DNA of 64,000 nucleotides from Paenibacillus sp. RUD330. Lineage in GTDB: Bacteria > Bacillota > Bacilli > Paenibacillales > Paenibacillaceae. Positions 27,801-36,969 of this stretch are shown here, piece by piece. The first letter of the stretch is position 1. Each line of letters starts with the position of its first letter. Under the pieces are notes generated by a model, which worked only from the letters and a program-made list of their open reading frames with translations, searched no databases and was not told where the DNA came from. Both the position numbers and the translations under genes were made by a program. The stretch spans positions 2,730,501-2,794,500 of the forward strand of contig NZ_CP022655.2 in the NCBI RefSeq assembly GCF_002243345.2, in the 5' to 3' direction.

Positions 27801-30796
27801 GTGCCGGAATTGAAGAAGGCGGATCTCTCCATGCCCGTCAATTCGTTCAGAAGGACGGCAACCTGGCCGGCAACAGCATTGATCGGACCGATGCACATGC
27901 CCTTGTCCAGCGCATCCTTCACCGCGTTCTGAATGAAGGGAGCCCGATGGCCGAACAGATTCACGCCGAATCCCATGGTCAGGTCGATATATTCATTGCC
28001 GTCGATATCCGTAATGGCAGCCGACTCCGCTTTGTCCACGACGATCTGGTACACCATGTCCTTCCAATAAGGACGGAAGCCGGCGACGTTCCGGTTGTTG
28101 GCGACAGCCTGCCTGTACTTCTGGGTATGAAGCTGTGACTTTCTTGCCTTTTCCGTATAAGCGGCCATGAAGGATTCTATGAATTGCTGCTGAGACGGGG
28201 TGAAGCCCGATCTCGCCGAAGTTTGAATCGGCTGGTAAGGAACGTAAGGACGGTCCTTGGCGGCTAGAGGCGGCGCAGCGGCTGTCCGGTGGACCGCAAG
28301 GGGTTCAGGGCGGATTGAAGGCTGCTTCGACACACTCGGCAGGCCGGTGAGCGGTGGGGGAAATCGCTTCTCTCGGGAGGAGGAGCCTCGCTCCAGCAGG
28401 CGGAGCTGCCTGGCCATAAGATCCAGCTGTTTGTGGATGACGGCTTCGGTGTCCCCCATTCCTTCGAGATCGCCCTTCTCCGCGGACTCTCCATCTGCGG
28501 CGAGCTCCTCGGCAAGGGCTGATGCGGCTTCGAGGCGGGCCTCGCTTGCCTGCATGAAATCCGGCTTGCCGGACGGCTCCGATGACAGGCCGGCAATGTA
28601 CTTCCCGACTTCGGCCGCCGTCGACAGCTCTTCAAAGAAGAGACGCATCGGAATGTCGATCCCGAATTGATCCTTGATCGCATGCCTCGCATTGACAAGC
28701 AGGATGGAGTCCAGACCGAGCTCCATGAAGCTGGCATGCGTTCCGATTTCGCCTTGGCCGTATCCGGACACGTCGGTGATGATTTTCCGAACGGCCTCCG
28801 CATGCGCCTGGCTGCGTTCCGTAAGAGCCTTTCCCTCATCTGTCTTGGCTTTCCCTGCAGCTGTCATGGCTTTCACGGCCTCCCCCTGTTCTTTTCCAAC
28901 GGCTTTGCTGTCGGTTCCGGGCGCCGAAGAGGCGGCGAACCAATGCTTATGCCTGTCAAAAGCATAAGTCGGAACCGCGACGACCCGGCGGTTGCTTCCC
29001 GTATGGAGTTCAATCCAATCGATGTCCTTGCCTCCAGCATAGCTGCGGGCGGCCTGCTTCCAGCTGCTGCCGGACGCCAAGGAAATGACGGCTTCGCCGG
29101 ACAGCTCCCATTCGGCACCGCCATCCGGTCTAAAGCCTCCAAACCAGACGCCTTCCTCCGGATCGGCAATCGGACTGGAGAAGGGTTCATGAAGGAGCGG
29201 ATGCAGCTTGTCCATCAGTTCCTGCATGTTATGGGCCGCTATCGCCAATCTTTGCCCGTAATGGCCTCTGCCGATATTGGATGTGTAGCAGATGTCCCGG
29301 AAAGCGGCCGGGTCGGCTGCAAGGAGGAAAAGGAAGTACTTCTTGATCAAGGAACGCAGGGAAGGAAGCGACCGGGCCGACAAGGTGAGAACAGCCGGCT
29401 CATCGCCGCCGTCCGGCTGCGGAGACAGTGCCGCCAGAACAGGCGCCTCCTCCAGCAGCACATGGGCATTCGTTCCGCTCATGCCGAACGAGCTGACACC
29501 GCATCTGCGAGGGCGCCCGCTCCTCTTCCAAGCGGCGAGAGAAGCGTTGACATAGACAGGAGAATGCTGGAAATCGATTTTTGAGCTTGGCTGGCTGAAG
29601 TGGATAGACGGCGGGAGCTGCTCGCGGCTCAAGGCAAGGGCAGACTTGATCAGGCCGACGATGCCCGCCGCATGATACAGATGTCCGATGTTCGGCTTGA
29701 TGGAGCCGATCGCGCAGAACTGCTGCCTGTCGCTGTAAGTCCGGAAAGCGTTTTGTATGGCATGGATCTCGATCGGATCGCCGATCGGCGTTCCCGTGCC
29801 ATGCGTCTCTATGTAGGAGACCGACAACGGATCGATGCCGGCCTTTTCCCAGGCGCTGATGATCAGGCGTTCTTGCGCGGTCAGATTGGGCGTCGTGATA
29901 CCGATGGATTTTCCGTCCTGATTGGAGACGCTGCTTTTGATGACCGCATAGATCGGATCCTTGTCGGCGATCGCCCTGGACAGCGGCTTCAGCAGGATCG
30001 CGCCCGACCCTTCTCCCCTGACCGTGCCGTCCGCCTCGTCGTCAAATGCCCTCACCGTCGAGGAAGCCGATTCGATGCCGATCTTGGGCTGAGGGCTGGA
30101 CAGATCCACCATCAGCTGGATGCCTCCGGCAATGGCCGTGTCGCATTCCCGCGAAGCCAAAGCCTGGCAGGCAAGATGAACCGCAACGAGAGAAGAGGAG
30201 CAGGCTGTATCCACGACCATGCTCGGGCCTTTCAAATCCAGCAGGTAGGATATCCGGCTCGCGATGATGGGCGGCAGATTCCCGGCTGCCGCCGCGGAGA
30301 CAAGCCTCGGATCGGCGGCGGCAATCAGCTGCTTGTACTCATGCTCGTGACCGGATCCGACATACACGCCGGTCCGGCTTCCTTTCAGGCGCTCTCCCCC
30401 GTACCCGGCATCTTCAATGGCGCTCCAGGCGGTTTCCAGGAAAATTCTCTGATACGGATCCATCAAGTCCGCTTCCTTGGGCGGGATGCGGAAGAAGGTC
30501 GAATCGAAGGCGTCGATCTCCGTCAAATACCCGCCCCTTGCCGGAGCCGGCCGGCCGCCCTCCGCAGGCGATTGCCCCGCTCGCGCCTCAGGCGCCTCCC
30601 GGATCCAGTCTTCGCCCCGGCACAGATTGCTCCAGAACGAATCCAGGGCGTCCGCTCCCGGCACCTTCACAGCCATTCCGATGATGGCGATATCCTTGCC
30701 CGACAATTCCTCGATGGCCGGGGAAAAGCTTCCTTCGCTCACCGGGCGCGACAGCAGATTTTTCTTCACTGCAGGCTCTCTCCCTTCCAAGCTCAT
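18827..30796 (-). CDS. Hybrid PKS-NRPS: KS-ACP-aminotransferase-C-(A remnant)-PCP-C-A(Asn)-PCP-E-C
   Basis: 3989 residues, iturin/mycosubtilin MycA-like. KS (about 33-620) has Cys199, His332 and His372. ACP Ser is 697. A PLP aminotransferase (about 890-1310) has Lys1145 in YGKVVGGG. C1 (about 1340-1760) has HHIAADG. Residues about 1780-1920 resemble only the A7-A8 end of an A domain. PCP Ser is 1977. C2 has HHLIADG at 2158-2164. A (about 2480-2975) carries the code D2674 L2675 T2678 K2714 I2737 G2739 E2764 V2772 G2773 K2961, the Asn code. PCP Ser is 3017. An epimerase ([10 protein letters not shown] at 3197) should give D-Asn. A last C domain (about 3545-3970, HHILLDG) feeds the next protein. 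No acyltransferase domain is present, so malonate must come in trans. The ATG at 30796 overlaps the FAAL stop (ATGA), indicating translational coupling. Confidence 0.95.
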   Translation of the reverse strand: MSLEGREPAVKKNLLSRPVSEGSFSPAIEELSGKDIAIIGMAVKVPGADALDSFWSNLCRGEDWIREAPEARAGQSPAEGGRPAPARGGYLTEIDAFDSTFFRIPPKEADLMDPYQRIFLETAWSAIEDAGYGGERLKGSRTGVYVGSGHEHEYKQLIAAADPRLVSAAAAGNLPPIIASRISYLLDLKGPSMVVDTACSSSLVAVHLACQALASRECDTAIAGGIQLMVDLSSPQPKIGIESASSTVRAFDDEADGTVRGEGSGAILLKPLSRAIADKDPIYAVIKSSVSNQDGKSIGITTPNLTAQERLIISAWEKAGIDPLSVSYIETHGTGTPIGDPIEIHAIQNAFRTYSDRQQFCAIGSIKPNIGHLYHAAGIVGLIKSALALSREQLPPSIHFSQPSSKIDFQHSPVYVNASLAAWKRSGRPRRCGVSSFGMSGTNAHVLLEEAPVLAALSPQPDGGDEPAVLTLSARSLPSLRSLIKKYFLFLLAADPAAFRDICYTSNIGRGHYGQRLAIAAHNMQELMDKLHPLLHEPFSSPIADPEEGVWFGGFRPDGGAEWELSGEAVISLASGSSWKQAARSYAGGKDIDWIELHTGSNRRVVAVPTYAFDRHKHWFAASSAPGTDSKAVGKEQGEAVKAMTAAGKAKTDEGKALTERSQAHAEAVRKIITDVSGYGQGEIGTHASFMELGLDSILLVNARHAIKDQFGIDIPMRLFFEELSTAAEVGKYIAGLSSEPSGKPDFMQASEARLEAASALAEELAADGESAEKGDLEGMGDTEAVIHKQLDLMARQLRLLERGSSSREKRFPPPLTGLPSVSKQPSIRPEPLAVHRTAAAPPLAAKDRPYVPYQPIQTSARSGFTPSQQQFIESFMAAYTEKARKSQLHTQKYRQAVANNRNVAGFRPYWKDMVYQIVVDKAESAAITDIDGNEYIDLTMGFGVNLFGHRAPFIQNAVKDALDKGMCIGPINAVAGQVAVLLNELTGMERSAFFNSGTEAIMVALRLARAATGRSKIVLFSGSYHGTFDGVLAMGGGAEGAGAPIAPGIPGGMIDDVIVLNYAHDDTIRIIERHGDQLAAVLVEPVQSRRPDVQPAEFLKKLRAVTSERGIALIFDEVITGFRIHPGGAQAWFGVQADMAVYGKVVGGGLPIGIVAGRPEYLDGIDGGMWSFGDGSFPPNEERRTFVAGTFCQHPLAMNAALAVLRRLKEEGPSLQEELNRKTGLLADGLNAYFEREQLPLQIVRFGSLFRFVQKSDLELLYYLLIDKGVYVWEGRNCFLSTEHTHEDIGNIISAVKSSIADLRNAGFLPPSPSPSPEPEPERFKDKSLEPDPAECRGMPLTEEQQQLWFASRMSPELSAAYTESAVLRLKGTVDPARLQAAVHAVVRRHPMLRTRFAEDGSAQFTETAETALPHFAIHGAEADGDANTPLPLPELERDFDLTHDFLIRFGFIHAGNQEHLFIVKAHHIAADGWSLIRILEEIAGYYTEEERCPAPEAVPFAAYAEWQRQLASDELERARAYWKSRLSNPIPDLVFPVSNGLGTESASSGGMLRSVIGAKLTEELKASGRRSGTSLFMTMLAAYNVLLYRLSGLQRITVGIPVSGQLQMGASNLVGQCVNMLPLTSCLPTDAHRFAAYRKQLKQELLELLEHQRASYAIVVKELAMQDAALVPPVLRTAFNFDKPSSFRFGEAEAQLEPAAVAAVKYPLSLNVLDLGGELVLEFDYDSRMIDGRDADAWMKEYSRLLAAIAGDREDDLPLHGFETAFGMLEHGSHGPDGVGSGDGFVADERGFPCLQGVPGRLHWRPEGERDVRPTGLAAVLKPDGRIGILGSMDRLVHAKGYAVHLDQLEALLNRNLDEAPAALAWRADADGSPRLVAYAGTQADGCGGRRRRQAAALLPEALMPDRWLSDRGESPLAEEGAEAAALAADPALPAVRTAAPETALQALILGLWQDVLKRKDIGIHDPFVQAGGNSLAATIIAARLQEKRGARMTLSMLFRYPTIAQLAEALDDAPLSKAGGIPPAEAAPYYPLSAPQRSIFAAERSGEAGTAYNVAGLIRVEGELELERMALALRELAGRHECLRTTFHLEDDEPVQRVHVSTAVDIAVHELPHSGIDTAIRTSIRPFDLENGPLLRLEAWREAEGRIRYLLLDLHHLIADGLSARLIVEELISLYAGGKLPAVRLHAKDYTQWQLGRLGSGYLREAEKYWTRLLQGEIPRLDWTTDYPYPAARRYEGARYSFAMPPGLLKSVSAYATSNGLTLYAYLLAAYLVLLSAYGRQEDVIVGTSVSGRQHPDIETVPGMFVQTVPLRNRVLPEQAFADFVRQVQAGSLEAFEHQEFPLERMLPSLDLDRSLSRNPLFDAVYVYQHEALEPKAMKGGGAVFEAVECKTGTAKFDLTLEAVESAGGLRLHLDYATALFHPGSVRAMSGHLLQILQAAAGNPLIPLSEISLLPDAEQEELRHAFNDTLAEYPADRPAYRLFEEQALRTPQAVAVSCGGQHLTYEQLNAGANSLAARLRGKGVGADAAVGLLMKRSPMLITAMLGIWKAGGCYVPIDPSYPRERIAYILSDSEAKWLITDGTGEDAEGFAGEIILGVEDPDEGQERPGNPAPASDAGNLAYIMYTSGSTGKPKGVMVEHRGLTHYLWWADKTYVRGDEVAFPLYSSISFDLTVTSLFTPLLSGNRILVYPEDAEKALERIIEEGEAGILKLTPSHLKLLHLYDTSRSALKRFIVGGEALETAAAAEVAGLFGEDAEIYNEYGPTETVVGCMIERFDPLNRRSQVPIGKPIDNIRLYIADPQGKLQAKHLPGELCIAGAGVARGYWKRPDLTDEKFVPGMFGESGRVYRTGDLVRWLPEGGMIYMGRIDEQVKIRGHRIETGEIQNLLLDHPLIREAAVAAKPGPGGGLALCAYYALEEGTELAQDRLEAYLEERLPSYMMPTGFIRLDRIPLSPNGKVAYGRLPEIESGQGENSPAPQPLTSIEAELLDAWREILRAPESTIDDDFMRLGGDSIKAIQLASRMKKRGIRLEVADILREKNIRKMARKAVRSEQSDSDCTSHPLEGEVPLSPIQQWFFGCRFTEMDYWNQSVTLRAAPRFDEDKVKETLARLVAHHDVLRMRFSHEAGTAVQRFGTGSAWSYRSADAAGPDKGAREAAAMVQDLHRSIRLENGPLLAAGHLRKENADELVLVVHHLAIDAVSWRILLEDFHDIYSDLAQGKAAALPVKTDSYRTYSEMMRIYASGDSGQKELRYWQGQAELPASELPKDGPADNGLLRDAAYASLHWTEQETSSLLKAAAWTYRSDPSVLLLAALAHALGSWGVADGVWINMEGHGREALEGSPDFSRTMGWFTSHYPVYLDARAAADPVSYAKRLLQVMEGIPNRGAGYPALAYLPSGTDAAGSRLPAFKTEISFNYLGEMDDEPYRDVFSLADIPLHGTESPSSQRPFSIAFNAMLADRRLTVEAEYNRDQYKEATVQRLLQELMRGVEEMVSADSPSGIPEPPSMLDGSVQPDGLEPAAENGFSMPISGPAGPAPNGSAEEQQAYPLSPMQESMLFHHLRYPDSEAYFEQCVLHFKGRLQPDLVRRCFQSLSDRHDILRTSFAVRGLDRPLQVVAPSRIVPFLYEDWSEMPVQEGKDRLSAHLALDREQRFDLQGEIPLRVALVRTEQEAYSLIWSFHHILLDGWSVGIIMRELFGLYAALSSGRQPRMEPAHPFGDYIRWIEGKDRTVSEAFWKAYLAGCKSRPLLPKKEGAEAGPYIHGHISRVLSGELRSGLAGLSAERGITLSSLFQAAWAAVLQRLNDVGDVLFGAVVSGRNPEAANSDETVGLFINTVPVRAARPNSSIVELAAGLQRDMVEKEAHAHVPLSVIQSSGNAIDHVLIVENYPLQLELPFGLELAGYDWFEHTNYDFNLIIEPHESLLIRFVFNHAVFQEEELEELLESLISVLEQIVEQPDAELEKIGSAQEDESMPLNAGTAIEFHF
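26844..26861. repeat. Three tandem GGCGAT units in the PKS-NRPS linker
   Basis: Three perfect hexamers encode part of the Pro/Ser/Glu-rich linker between the aminotransferase and first condensation domain (SPSPSP at about residues 1312-1318). In-frame slippage would only change linker length. Confidence 0.7.
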
Positions 30797-33378
30797 GGCG
30801 CAGCCGGTTCGGCAGGCATTCGATCCGGAGACAGCAAGGATTCCAGCGAGTCGACGAACGAGCCGAACAGCTCGCGCATCCGGATTCCGCTCATCCTGGA
30901 AGCCTGGTAGCTGAACTCCACTACCGTTCCTCCCGCTGTGTCCTCCCATTCGAGCTTGATGTCGAATGGATCCGGCACATCTGCACACTGCAGCCCCCAT
31001 CGCTTGATCCCGAGAAAGCATAGGGCTTGTCCCGCTTCGGGAGCAAATCCTGCTTTCGCCAGATCGGAAAGATGGTATACGAGCGCTTCGCCAGGCTTCT
31101 TTCTTACGGCAGCCAGAAGGAGCAGCTGCTCGATGCTGTCCATGCCTCCGATATCGGCGGTGAAGGGAACGATCCAGCCTGGCCCGTCCATCATCGTATG
31201 CACCGTCACGGAGGATTCCTCGGAGCGTTCATAGAGAGAATAGGCCATCATGGCCAGATAGGCCGATTCTTCCCCGATGCCGAGGCGTTGGCAGAAAGCG
31301 CGCAGCCTGCCGCGCCGCTCGCCGTCCAGCAGCATCCGGTAGCGGTTTTCCGCCCCGCTCGATTCCGGTGCGAAAAATCCGGGCGCAAGCTTCACCGCAT
31401 CTGGACGGATGTGGGCTCGGCCGCTGAGGGCTGAGCCTGCGATCAGCGCGGATAGCCGCTCAATCGATGGAGCTCCGAATATATCGGTCATGAGGATCGC
31501 GCCAGGGTACAGCTCTTCGATCCGCTCGTACATCTGCGCCAAAAGCATGGAAGAGCCCCCGATTTCAAAAAAGCTGTCCTGGAGGCCGATAGAATCCCTG
31601 CCCAGGAGCTCTCTCCATATCCGGCTGACTGACTGCTCGATTTCTCCCGCCGGTCCGGTCCGTTCATGGCCGGGTAGAGCGGCCGATGCAAGCATCAGCT
31701 TGGCGAGCTCAGCTTCGATTTGTTCATAGGCGCCTTCCTTATACCTAGCGGCGTATTTGTACCGCTGGAGCTTGCCGCTCGTCGTCTTGTAGATTTTGGA
31801 GACGGGAAGGATGATGGAAAGCTGCAGCCCAAGGACTCGGCTCAGATATCGGCGGATCCGCTCCGATTCGGGCAGGAACTGCTCCAGCTTGTCCCGGTAC
31901 AGGATGAACAAGGCCGCCTCTTCCGTTCCCGTGTTTTTGTTGTAGATTCCGCATGCGACCATCCGTTTGATCTTCAGCTGCGAGCATTCTTCCGCCAGCC
32001 GCTCGATATCATGAGGGAAGTAGTTGGCTCCGTTGATGAAAATGATGTCCTTGGCTCTTCCCGTAACCGCCAGCCGGCGGTCCATCTGAAATCCAAGATC
32101 ACCCGTGCGCGCCCAGCCGTCCGGCGTGAACAGCTGCTCGGTCGCCTTGGGACGGTTGTAATATCCGCGGGTCACATTTTTTCCGGCGATCTGGATATGC
32201 CCCACCGTACCTTCCGGCAGCGGTTGATCGAGGTCGTCGCAGATCCGGACCCGGCAATCGTCGAGAGGAGTGCCCGTACCGGCCAGCGCCAATCCCTCCG
32301 GATCGTCGGCAGGCATGAATACGGCAGCATCGCCAACCTTCAAGCTGTCCCTCCGGACGTAGAAGGTGGTGAACGCCTCGTCCTCTTCCTGTATGCAGAC
32401 GCCGACACAGGCTTCCGCCATTCCATAGCCCATCTTCATCGCCTTCCGGTCGAGCCCGAACGGACCCAGCTCGGAGAGGAACTGCCCGCATACCTCGACA
32501 TCGATCGGCTCTGCGCCATTGACCACAGCTCGGATGCGGCTCAGATCCCAGGAGATTTCCTTTTGCGCAGCCGCCTTATGATAAGCGGTCAGGAAATATT
32601 TGAGGCCGAAATTCGGCGACGCCAGCATCGTGGCTCCAAGCTGGTCCGCCTTGTTCATCCACAAGATCGGCCGCCGGATGAACAGCCAGGTCGGAAGAAA
32701 GGACTGGACCGCACCGCAGACGAGCGGCAGCAGATGGAACATGATCATGCCCAGATCATGCGTCAGCGGCATCCAGCTGAGAAAGGAATCCCGATCGCCG
32801 GTTCCGAAGCGGTCCTTCAGGTTGCAGACATTCGCCAACAGGTTCCGGTGGGTGAGCACCACTCCCTTGGGATCGCCGGTCGTGCCGGAGGAGAACTGGA
32901 TGAACGCGATATCGTCGGGGCCTACCGTTTCGTTCTCGGTCGCGAGGACGGACCGGTCCATTAGGGCCGCGGCGGTCAAGCGGCGCCGAGGCGCATGTTC
33001 AAACCTTGTTGTCCAGCCGGGATCGCCGCCATGGACTGAATCCGATACCATGTATGGATTATCCAGCTGGCATGCGATTCTCGCCAGCTTGGCCTCATGC
33101 TCCTCGTTGCCCGCCACCGACAGCGGCACCGGAATATGGCCTCCGAGAAGGCAGGCCCAAAAAACGATGAGCAGGTCGCGGTTGCTGTCGATCTGAAGGA
33201 TGACTTCAGCCCCGGCTTCGACTCCATGCTCCCTAAGCCGATGGAGCGCGCCCAGAGCCGCTTCACGCAAGGCCGCATAATCCATGAACTCGCTCTCGGA
33301 CTCTCCGGATATGAATGTAATTCCCCTCCCTTCGGCTTCGGATGTTCTTCTCAACGCTTCATTAAGCGTATTGTACAT
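30793..33378 (-). CDS. Fatty acyl-AMP ligase with acyl carrier domain and a condensation-lobe tail
   Basis: 861 residues. The FAAL domain (about 1-560) has the AMP-binding loop [22 protein letters not shown] and the end motif TTSGKLQR. The extra segment seen in FAALs rather than CoA ligases appears present. It should activate a fatty acid as acyl-AMP and load the following carrier (EIGGSSMLL, Ser610). Residues about 650-861 have no named enzyme signature but look like the C-terminal lobe of a condensation domain ([19 protein letters not shown]). In iturin-type systems the ligase and carrier are fused to the KS protein; here they are a separate gene. The ATG follows AAGGAGG and overlaps the transacylase gene by 17 bp, and its own stop overlaps the KS start. 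Confidence 0.9.
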   Translation of the reverse strand: MYNTLNEALRRTSEAEGRGITFISGESESEFMDYAALREAALGALHRLREHGVEAGAEVILQIDSNRDLLIVFWACLLGGHIPVPLSVAGNEEHEAKLARIACQLDNPYMVSDSVHGGDPGWTTRFEHAPRRRLTAAALMDRSVLATENETVGPDDIAFIQFSSGTTGDPKGVVLTHRNLLANVCNLKDRFGTGDRDSFLSWMPLTHDLGMIMFHLLPLVCGAVQSFLPTWLFIRRPILWMNKADQLGATMLASPNFGLKYFLTAYHKAAAQKEISWDLSRIRAVVNGAEPIDVEVCGQFLSELGPFGLDRKAMKMGYGMAEACVGVCIQEEDEAFTTFYVRRDSLKVGDAAVFMPADDPEGLALAGTGTPLDDCRVRICDDLDQPLPEGTVGHIQIAGKNVTRGYYNRPKATEQLFTPDGWARTGDLGFQMDRRLAVTGRAKDIIFINGANYFPHDIERLAEECSQLKIKRMVACGIYNKNTGTEEAALFILYRDKLEQFLPESERIRRYLSRVLGLQLSIILPVSKIYKTTSGKLQRYKYAARYKEGAYEQIEAELAKLMLASAALPGHERTGPAGEIEQSVSRIWRELLGRDSIGLQDSFFEIGGSSMLLAQMYERIEELYPGAILMTDIFGAPSIERLSALIAGSALSGRAHIRPDAVKLAPGFFAPESSGAENRYRMLLDGERRGRLRAFCQRLGIGEESAYLAMMAYSLYERSEESSVTVHTMMDGPGWIVPFTADIGGMDSIEQLLLLAAVRKKPGEALVYHLSDLAKAGFAPEAGQALCFLGIKRWGLQCADVPDPFDIKLEWEDTAGGTVVEFSYQASRMSGIRMRELFGSFVDSLESLLSPDRMPAEPAAP

Positions 33379-34594
33379 GCAGCCGGATCCCTCCTTCTTG
33401 GACTAGGCGGTTCATGATTTCTTGTCGCTGTGCGGATGGAGTCATCTTGGCGTCCAGCACTTGTTCCAGAGCCTGAAGGGCTATATGCTCCGCTTCCGAA
33501 GGCAGGGCGGCCCCCTCCCGTTCCAGCTGCGCCAGCCGCTTCAGCTCAGCGAATGGCGCGGAAATCCGCTGCTTGTATTCGGAGGCGGAATCGTTGTGGT
33601 TGTCATTCCTTGCGCACAAGGCTTCTTTCAGCATCCTGCCGATATCGGCCTCTCGCGGCGGCCGCTTCCCGTCTCCGACGAGGCTTCTCCAGTCGGCTTC
33701 GCGGTCGGTTGATGCCAGGAGGCAGGAGGTGGATGGATCCCGGCGCAGCATGTTGCCCAGTGTCGCTCCCGGACCTGCTTCTATCATGCGACGCGTCTCT
33801 CTGGCAAAGAGATATTGCATGCAGCCGCGCCAATCCACGACCGAAACCATCTGCTCCGCCAGCAAGGCCGGTATGCTTCCGGAGTCGGGATAGGGGCGCG
33901 CCGTTACGTTGGAAAGAACCGAGCCGCGCATGGGCCCGAAGGAAACACGGGACAGCTCGTCTTTGAAACGGATGGACGCTTCCTTCATCAGAGGACTGTG
34001 GAAGGCAGCCCCGACCTGGAGCTCGACGATGTCAGCTCCATGCGAAGCGAGCCTTTCCTTCAAGCCCGCAAGGGAGGCGCGCCTGCCCGAGATGACGGTC
34101 TGCCCGGCGAGATTCAGATTGGAAACGACCGCTGCGCCGCGGTATTCCGGGCGAGCGCATTCTTCCTCAAGCATAGGAACTTCAAGTCCATGGACAGCAA
34201 TCATTCCTCCCTCCCCCTGCAGCTGCGACTCGTGCATGAGCCGCCCTCTGGCTGTCACCAGCCGTACGGCATCGGCGAAGCCGAGCGCTCCGGAGGCGGC
34301 GAGCGCCGAGAACTCTCCAAGGCTATGGCCGGCATAGTAGAAAGGCTCGAGCTCCATATGCTCGTTCAGCACCCGGAAGGCTGCCATGCTGACGGTGAGG
34401 ATGCAGGGCTGGGCGCGGTCTGTGCGGGTCAAGTCTTCCTTGGTTCCATCGAAGCAGAGCTTCGAAACGCTGTAGCCGATCGTGTCGGAAGCTTCCTCGA
34501 AGGTTCTTCGGGCGGTGTCGTAACGGTCGTAAAGAGCTTTTCCCATGCCTGCATATTGTGAACCTTGACCTGGAAACAACAGCGCCGTTTTCAT
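33362..34594 (-). CDS. Trans-acting malonyl-CoA:ACP transacylase (FenF/ItuD-like)
   Basis: A 410-residue acyltransferase with LLFPGQGSQY at the start, GHSLG (Ser91) as nucleophile, the later AAFHSPLM histidine region near 205, and a C-terminal extension of about 90 residues beyond the FabD core. It should supply malonyl groups to the carriers next to the KS, which lacks its own acyltransferase. This matches the first gene of the mycosubtilin/iturin operons (fenF/ituD), where a stand-alone malonyl transacylase precedes the large synthetase. The ATG at 34594 follows GGAGGGAAGG. First gene of the operon, about 145 bp from the proposed promoter; its 3' end overlaps the FAAL start. Confidence 0.9.
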   Translation of the reverse strand: MKTALLFPGQGSQYAGMGKALYDRYDTARRTFEEASDTIGYSVSKLCFDGTKEDLTRTDRAQPCILTVSMAAFRVLNEHMELEPFYYAGHSLGEFSALAASGALGFADAVRLVTARGRLMHESQLQGEGGMIAVHGLEVPMLEEECARPEYRGAAVVSNLNLAGQTVISGRRASLAGLKERLASHGADIVELQVGAAFHSPLMKEASIRFKDELSRVSFGPMRGSVLSNVTARPYPDSGSIPALLAEQMVSVVDWRGCMQYLFARETRRMIEAGPGATLGNMLRRDPSTSCLLASTDREADWRSLVGDGKRPPREADIGRMLKEALCARNDNHNDSASEYKQRISAPFAELKRLAQLEREGAALPSEAEHIALQALEQVLDAKMTPSAQRQEIMNRLVQEGGIRLHVQYA

Positions 34595-34739
34595 CTTTGC
34601 CTTCCCTCCATGAGTGAGTATGGGACGGAACGAATGCGGAAGCAATCGGGCATGACTGCAGCTGAGAGAAGCGGACAAAGACGGCAGAAGAGTCGTTGTC
34701 TTGCGGATGTAGGGGTGTGTAGGCGGAAGAACTGAACAC

Positions 34740-34769
34740 AGTATAGCAAAATAATTCCATATTCATCAA
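34740..34769 (-). promoter_or_regulatory. Candidate sigma-A promoter of the lipopeptide operon
   Basis: On the minus strand TTGATG (34769-34764) and TATACT (34745-34740) are separated by 18 bases, leaving a leader of roughly 140 nt before the transacylase ATG at 34594. It is the best match in the AT-rich divergent region. Confidence 0.6.
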
Positions 34770-34772
34770 TAT
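34759..34772. promoter_or_regulatory. Candidate operator overlapping the -35 of the lipopeptide promoter
   Basis: The inverted repeat ATATT-CATC-AATAT overlaps the -35 element of the minus-strand promoter and lies about 35 bp upstream of the TetR promoter. It could be the site of the divergent TetR repressor. The region is AT-rich, so a short dyad may occur by chance. Confidence 0.35.
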
Positions 34773-34804
34773 CTATATATTTTAGGTGGTGACGTAATTT
34801 CGGG

Positions 34805-34833
34805 TTGAAAAAAACAAGGGCGGTCGATATAAT
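34805..34833 (+). promoter_or_regulatory. Sigma-A promoter of the tetR-MFS operon
   Basis: TTGAAA and a perfect TATAAT are spaced by 17 bases, upstream of the TetR start at 34888. This is the strongest canonical promoter I noticed in the window. Confidence 0.8.
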
Positions 34834-34887
34834 CTGAAAATGACACAGGATTCATTTTGTCGGGGAATCAGGAAAGGAGTCGTTGGA

Positions 34888-35532
34888 ATGTCGCCCAAGC
34901 TGTCGACGAGCCGAAAAGAACAGAGGAGCCTGCAAATATTGGATGCGGCCAAGCGGGTATTTGCGGATAAGGGCTACGCCTCGGCAACTCTCAAGGATAT
35001 CATCGAGGAGACGGGCATGAGCCGGGGCTGGATCTACTTGTACTATCAAACCAAGGAAGAGATTTTCGAAGCCTTGCTCGATCATCAGGATGCGGATTAC
35101 GGCCCGTATCTCGATTCGCTGGAGGAATCGTCCTCATCCATCTGGGAGGTCGTAACCAAGCTTTACTCCCGGCAGCTGCAGGATTTGACCGACTCGTCGC
35201 TCATGCCCGCCTTCTATGAATATTTCCTGATCGGCTGGCGCGACGAGACGCGACGAATCCTGCTTCGCAGCCGCTATGACCGCGGCATCGCGCAATTTGC
35301 GGCCCTGCTGCAGAAAGGCGTCGACCGGGGAGAGTTCATTCCCGTCATGGAAGTCACGGACATTTCCCGAATCGCCGCCTCTTTCCAAGAGGGAATCGTC
35401 ACCCATTCTTTTACCGTGGGAATGGATAAGGCGAATACCCGGATGCAGCTGCAGGCGCTTTTGACTTATTTGAGCAGCATGCTTCGGCCGGGGCACGCCG
35501 GTCAAGCCAACTCCAGGGAGGAAACGCTATGA
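34888..35532 (+). CDS. TetR-family transcriptional regulator
   Basis: A 214-residue repressor. The N-terminal helix-turn-helix (about 10-60) runs ILDAAKRVFADKGY then IIEETGMSRGWIYLYYQTKEE. The remaining helical part is a ligand-binding and dimerisation domain without a recognisable subgroup. The ATG at 34888 follows AAAGGAG; an in-frame ATG at 34840 would sit at the promoter's start site. It is divergent from the lipopeptide operon and overlaps the MFS gene by 4 bp. Placement suggests it controls the exporter and possibly the synthetase operon, responding to the product or an intermediate (inference). Confidence 0.88.
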   Translation: MSPKLSTSRKEQRSLQILDAAKRVFADKGYASATLKDIIEETGMSRGWIYLYYQTKEEIFEALLDHQDADYGPYLDSLEESSSSIWEVVTKLYSRQLQDLTDSSLMPAFYEYFLIGWRDETRRILLRSRYDRGIAQFAALLQKGVDRGEFIPVMEVTDISRIAASFQEGIVTHSFTVGMDKANTRMQLQALLTYLSSMLRPGHAGQANSREETL

Positions 35533-36806
35533 AGACGCTGTTTCGCAATTCGACGTTCAACAAGCTGTTCTTCGCGGCCTTCGCATCGCAGCTGGGCAGC
35601 GTAGTCGGCAATATGGCATTCGCCTTCTATCTGGTCGACCGGTACAGCGAAAAGCCTTCGCTGGCGACGACGGCCGAGCTCATGTACTCCCTCCCGACAC
35701 TGGCGGTATTCTGGATCGTCGGCGTCATTGCGGATCGATTCGACCGCAAGATCATCGCGGCGTACAGCGACTGGATACGGGCGGGCCTTACCGCGCTGCT
35801 GCTTCTGTTCGTCCATTTCGACCTGCTGTTCGCCTGCTTCCTGGTTCTGTTCCTCCGCAGCGCGATCTCCAAATTTTTCGGTCCCGCCGAAATGGGGCTG
35901 CTTCAAGGCAGCATCCCTCAGGACGCTTATGTGCAGGCTTCGGGCCTCAATCAGATGGTGATGGGCATGTTCATGCTTTTCGGCATGAGCCTCGGCGCGG
36001 CCGCCTATCATTTCATCGGAATTGAAGGCGCCATCATCGTGGACGCCGTCAGCTTCATGGTCTCGGGCCTGCTGATTTCGCGGGGGGATTTCCCTGGCCA
36101 TGCCCGCACTCCGAACGGAACGGGCCGCCTCCAAGATCTCCGCTTCTCCCTGCTTCTCAAGGATTTTTGGCATGGCCTCCGATACCTGATGGGCAATCGG
36201 CTGTTATTGGTCCTGATCAGCGGATTCCTGTTTTTCGGCCTGGTCAACGGCGTGTTCGCCGTGCTCCCCATCTTCGCCATGAAATACAAGCTGAGCCCCG
36301 ATCAATACGTCGTCCACTCATCGCTGATCACGGTATTCCTCGGAGTAGGCTTCCTCATCGGCAGCGTGCTCGGCCCATGGATGATACGGCGGCTGACGAG
36401 AGCTCCGATCCTGATCGGCGGCCTCTTCCTCTCCAGCCTGCTTATCGCCGGCCTGGGCTTGGCGGATCGGATCGATGTCTATTTCGTCCTCATCTTTTTT
36501 GCCGGAATCGCCATCGCCCCGATCAACATCGCGCTCGGGAGCTGGATGCCGGAGCTCGTCCCTCCGGATAGAATGGGCCGGGTCAATGCCCTGATCGAGC
36601 CTGTCATGATGCTGGGACATTCACTGGCTCTCGGCTGCATCGCTCTTGCATTCCCGGCCTGGATCTCGGTCACCTGGCTCCATTATTCCGTTGCCATCTG
36701 CACGGTTGCGGTCAGCGGATTTTATCTGGCCTCGCTCCCCCGGCTTGTCCGCAAGCTGCATCAGGGACCGCAAGCGGCAGTCGCCGCCGATGGCGAGCAA
36801 GGCTGA
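35529..36806 (+). CDS. MFS transporter, likely drug/peptide exporter
   Basis: A 425-residue integral membrane protein with about 12 predicted helices, for example TLAVFWIVGVIADRFDRK (the loop 2-3 motif region), LVLISGFLFFGLVNGVFAVL and YFVLIFFAGIAIAPINIALG. It resembles the MefA-like efflux group of the major facilitator superfamily. The ATGA overlap with tetR shows translational coupling. Next to the lipopeptide operon it is the best candidate for product export or self-resistance, since no ABC exporter lies in the locus. Substrate specificity is not visible. Confidence 0.85.
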   Translation: MKTLFRNSTFNKLFFAAFASQLGSVVGNMAFAFYLVDRYSEKPSLATTAELMYSLPTLAVFWIVGVIADRFDRKIIAAYSDWIRAGLTALLLLFVHFDLLFACFLVLFLRSAISKFFGPAEMGLLQGSIPQDAYVQASGLNQMVMGMFMLFGMSLGAAAYHFIGIEGAIIVDAVSFMVSGLLISRGDFPGHARTPNGTGRLQDLRFSLLLKDFWHGLRYLMGNRLLLVLISGFLFFGLVNGVFAVLPIFAMKYKLSPDQYVVHSSLITVFLGVGFLIGSVLGPWMIRRLTRAPILIGGLFLSSLLIAGLGLADRIDVYFVLIFFAGIAIAPINIALGSWMPELVPPDRMGRVNALIEPVMMLGHSLALGCIALAFPAWISVTWLHYSVAICTVAVSGFYLASLPRLVRKLHQGPQAAVAADGEQG

Positions 36807-36850
36807 CGCCAGTCGGAATGCGACGCGGCCGCTAGCCACAAATGCGAAGA

Positions 36851-36880
36851 GACAGCCCGTCGGAATGCGACGAGGCTGTC
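36851..36880 (+). terminator. Hairpin after the MFS gene
   Basis: GACAGCC-CGTCG-GAATG-CGACG-A-GGCTGTC forms a long stem 45 bp after the transporter stop. The following T tract is poor, so it may be a weak terminator. The inner word GTCGGAATGCGACG also occurs at 36812-36825. Confidence 0.5.
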
Positions 36881-36894
36881 GTTCGGAGCGTTGC

Positions 36895-36940
36895 CGGCTC
36901 GGCCGGAGGCTCGGGACATAAGAAGCCTTCGGCCGAGCCG
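36895..36940. repeat. Large GC-rich inverted repeat between convergent genes
   Basis: CGGCTCGGCCG and its exact complement, plus AGGC/GCCT inside, are separated by a 14-base loop, just before the end of the GH127 gene. It probably acts as a terminator barrier between convergent transcripts, although neither side has a clear U tract. Confidence 0.55.
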
Positions 36941-36969
36941 TTGTTCCCGTTCCGCCTTTCTCTCCTCTG

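Noticed and set aside
30797-31021. Longer N-terminus for the PKS-NRPS protein
   Set aside because: The extra 75 codons lie inside the FAAL gene in another frame, have no KS similarity, and the ATG at 30796 gives a standard ATGA overlap.
33362-34594. Housekeeping FabD
   Set aside because: Not part of a fab operon; it has a C-terminal extension, overlaps the FAAL gene and sits first in a synthetase operon exactly as fenF/ituD do.
36812-36872. Direct repeats suggesting a mobile element or attachment site
   Set aside because: Two 14-bp copies of GTCGGAATGCGACG occur, but each is a small hairpin inside an intergenic terminator region, and no integrase or transposase is nearby.
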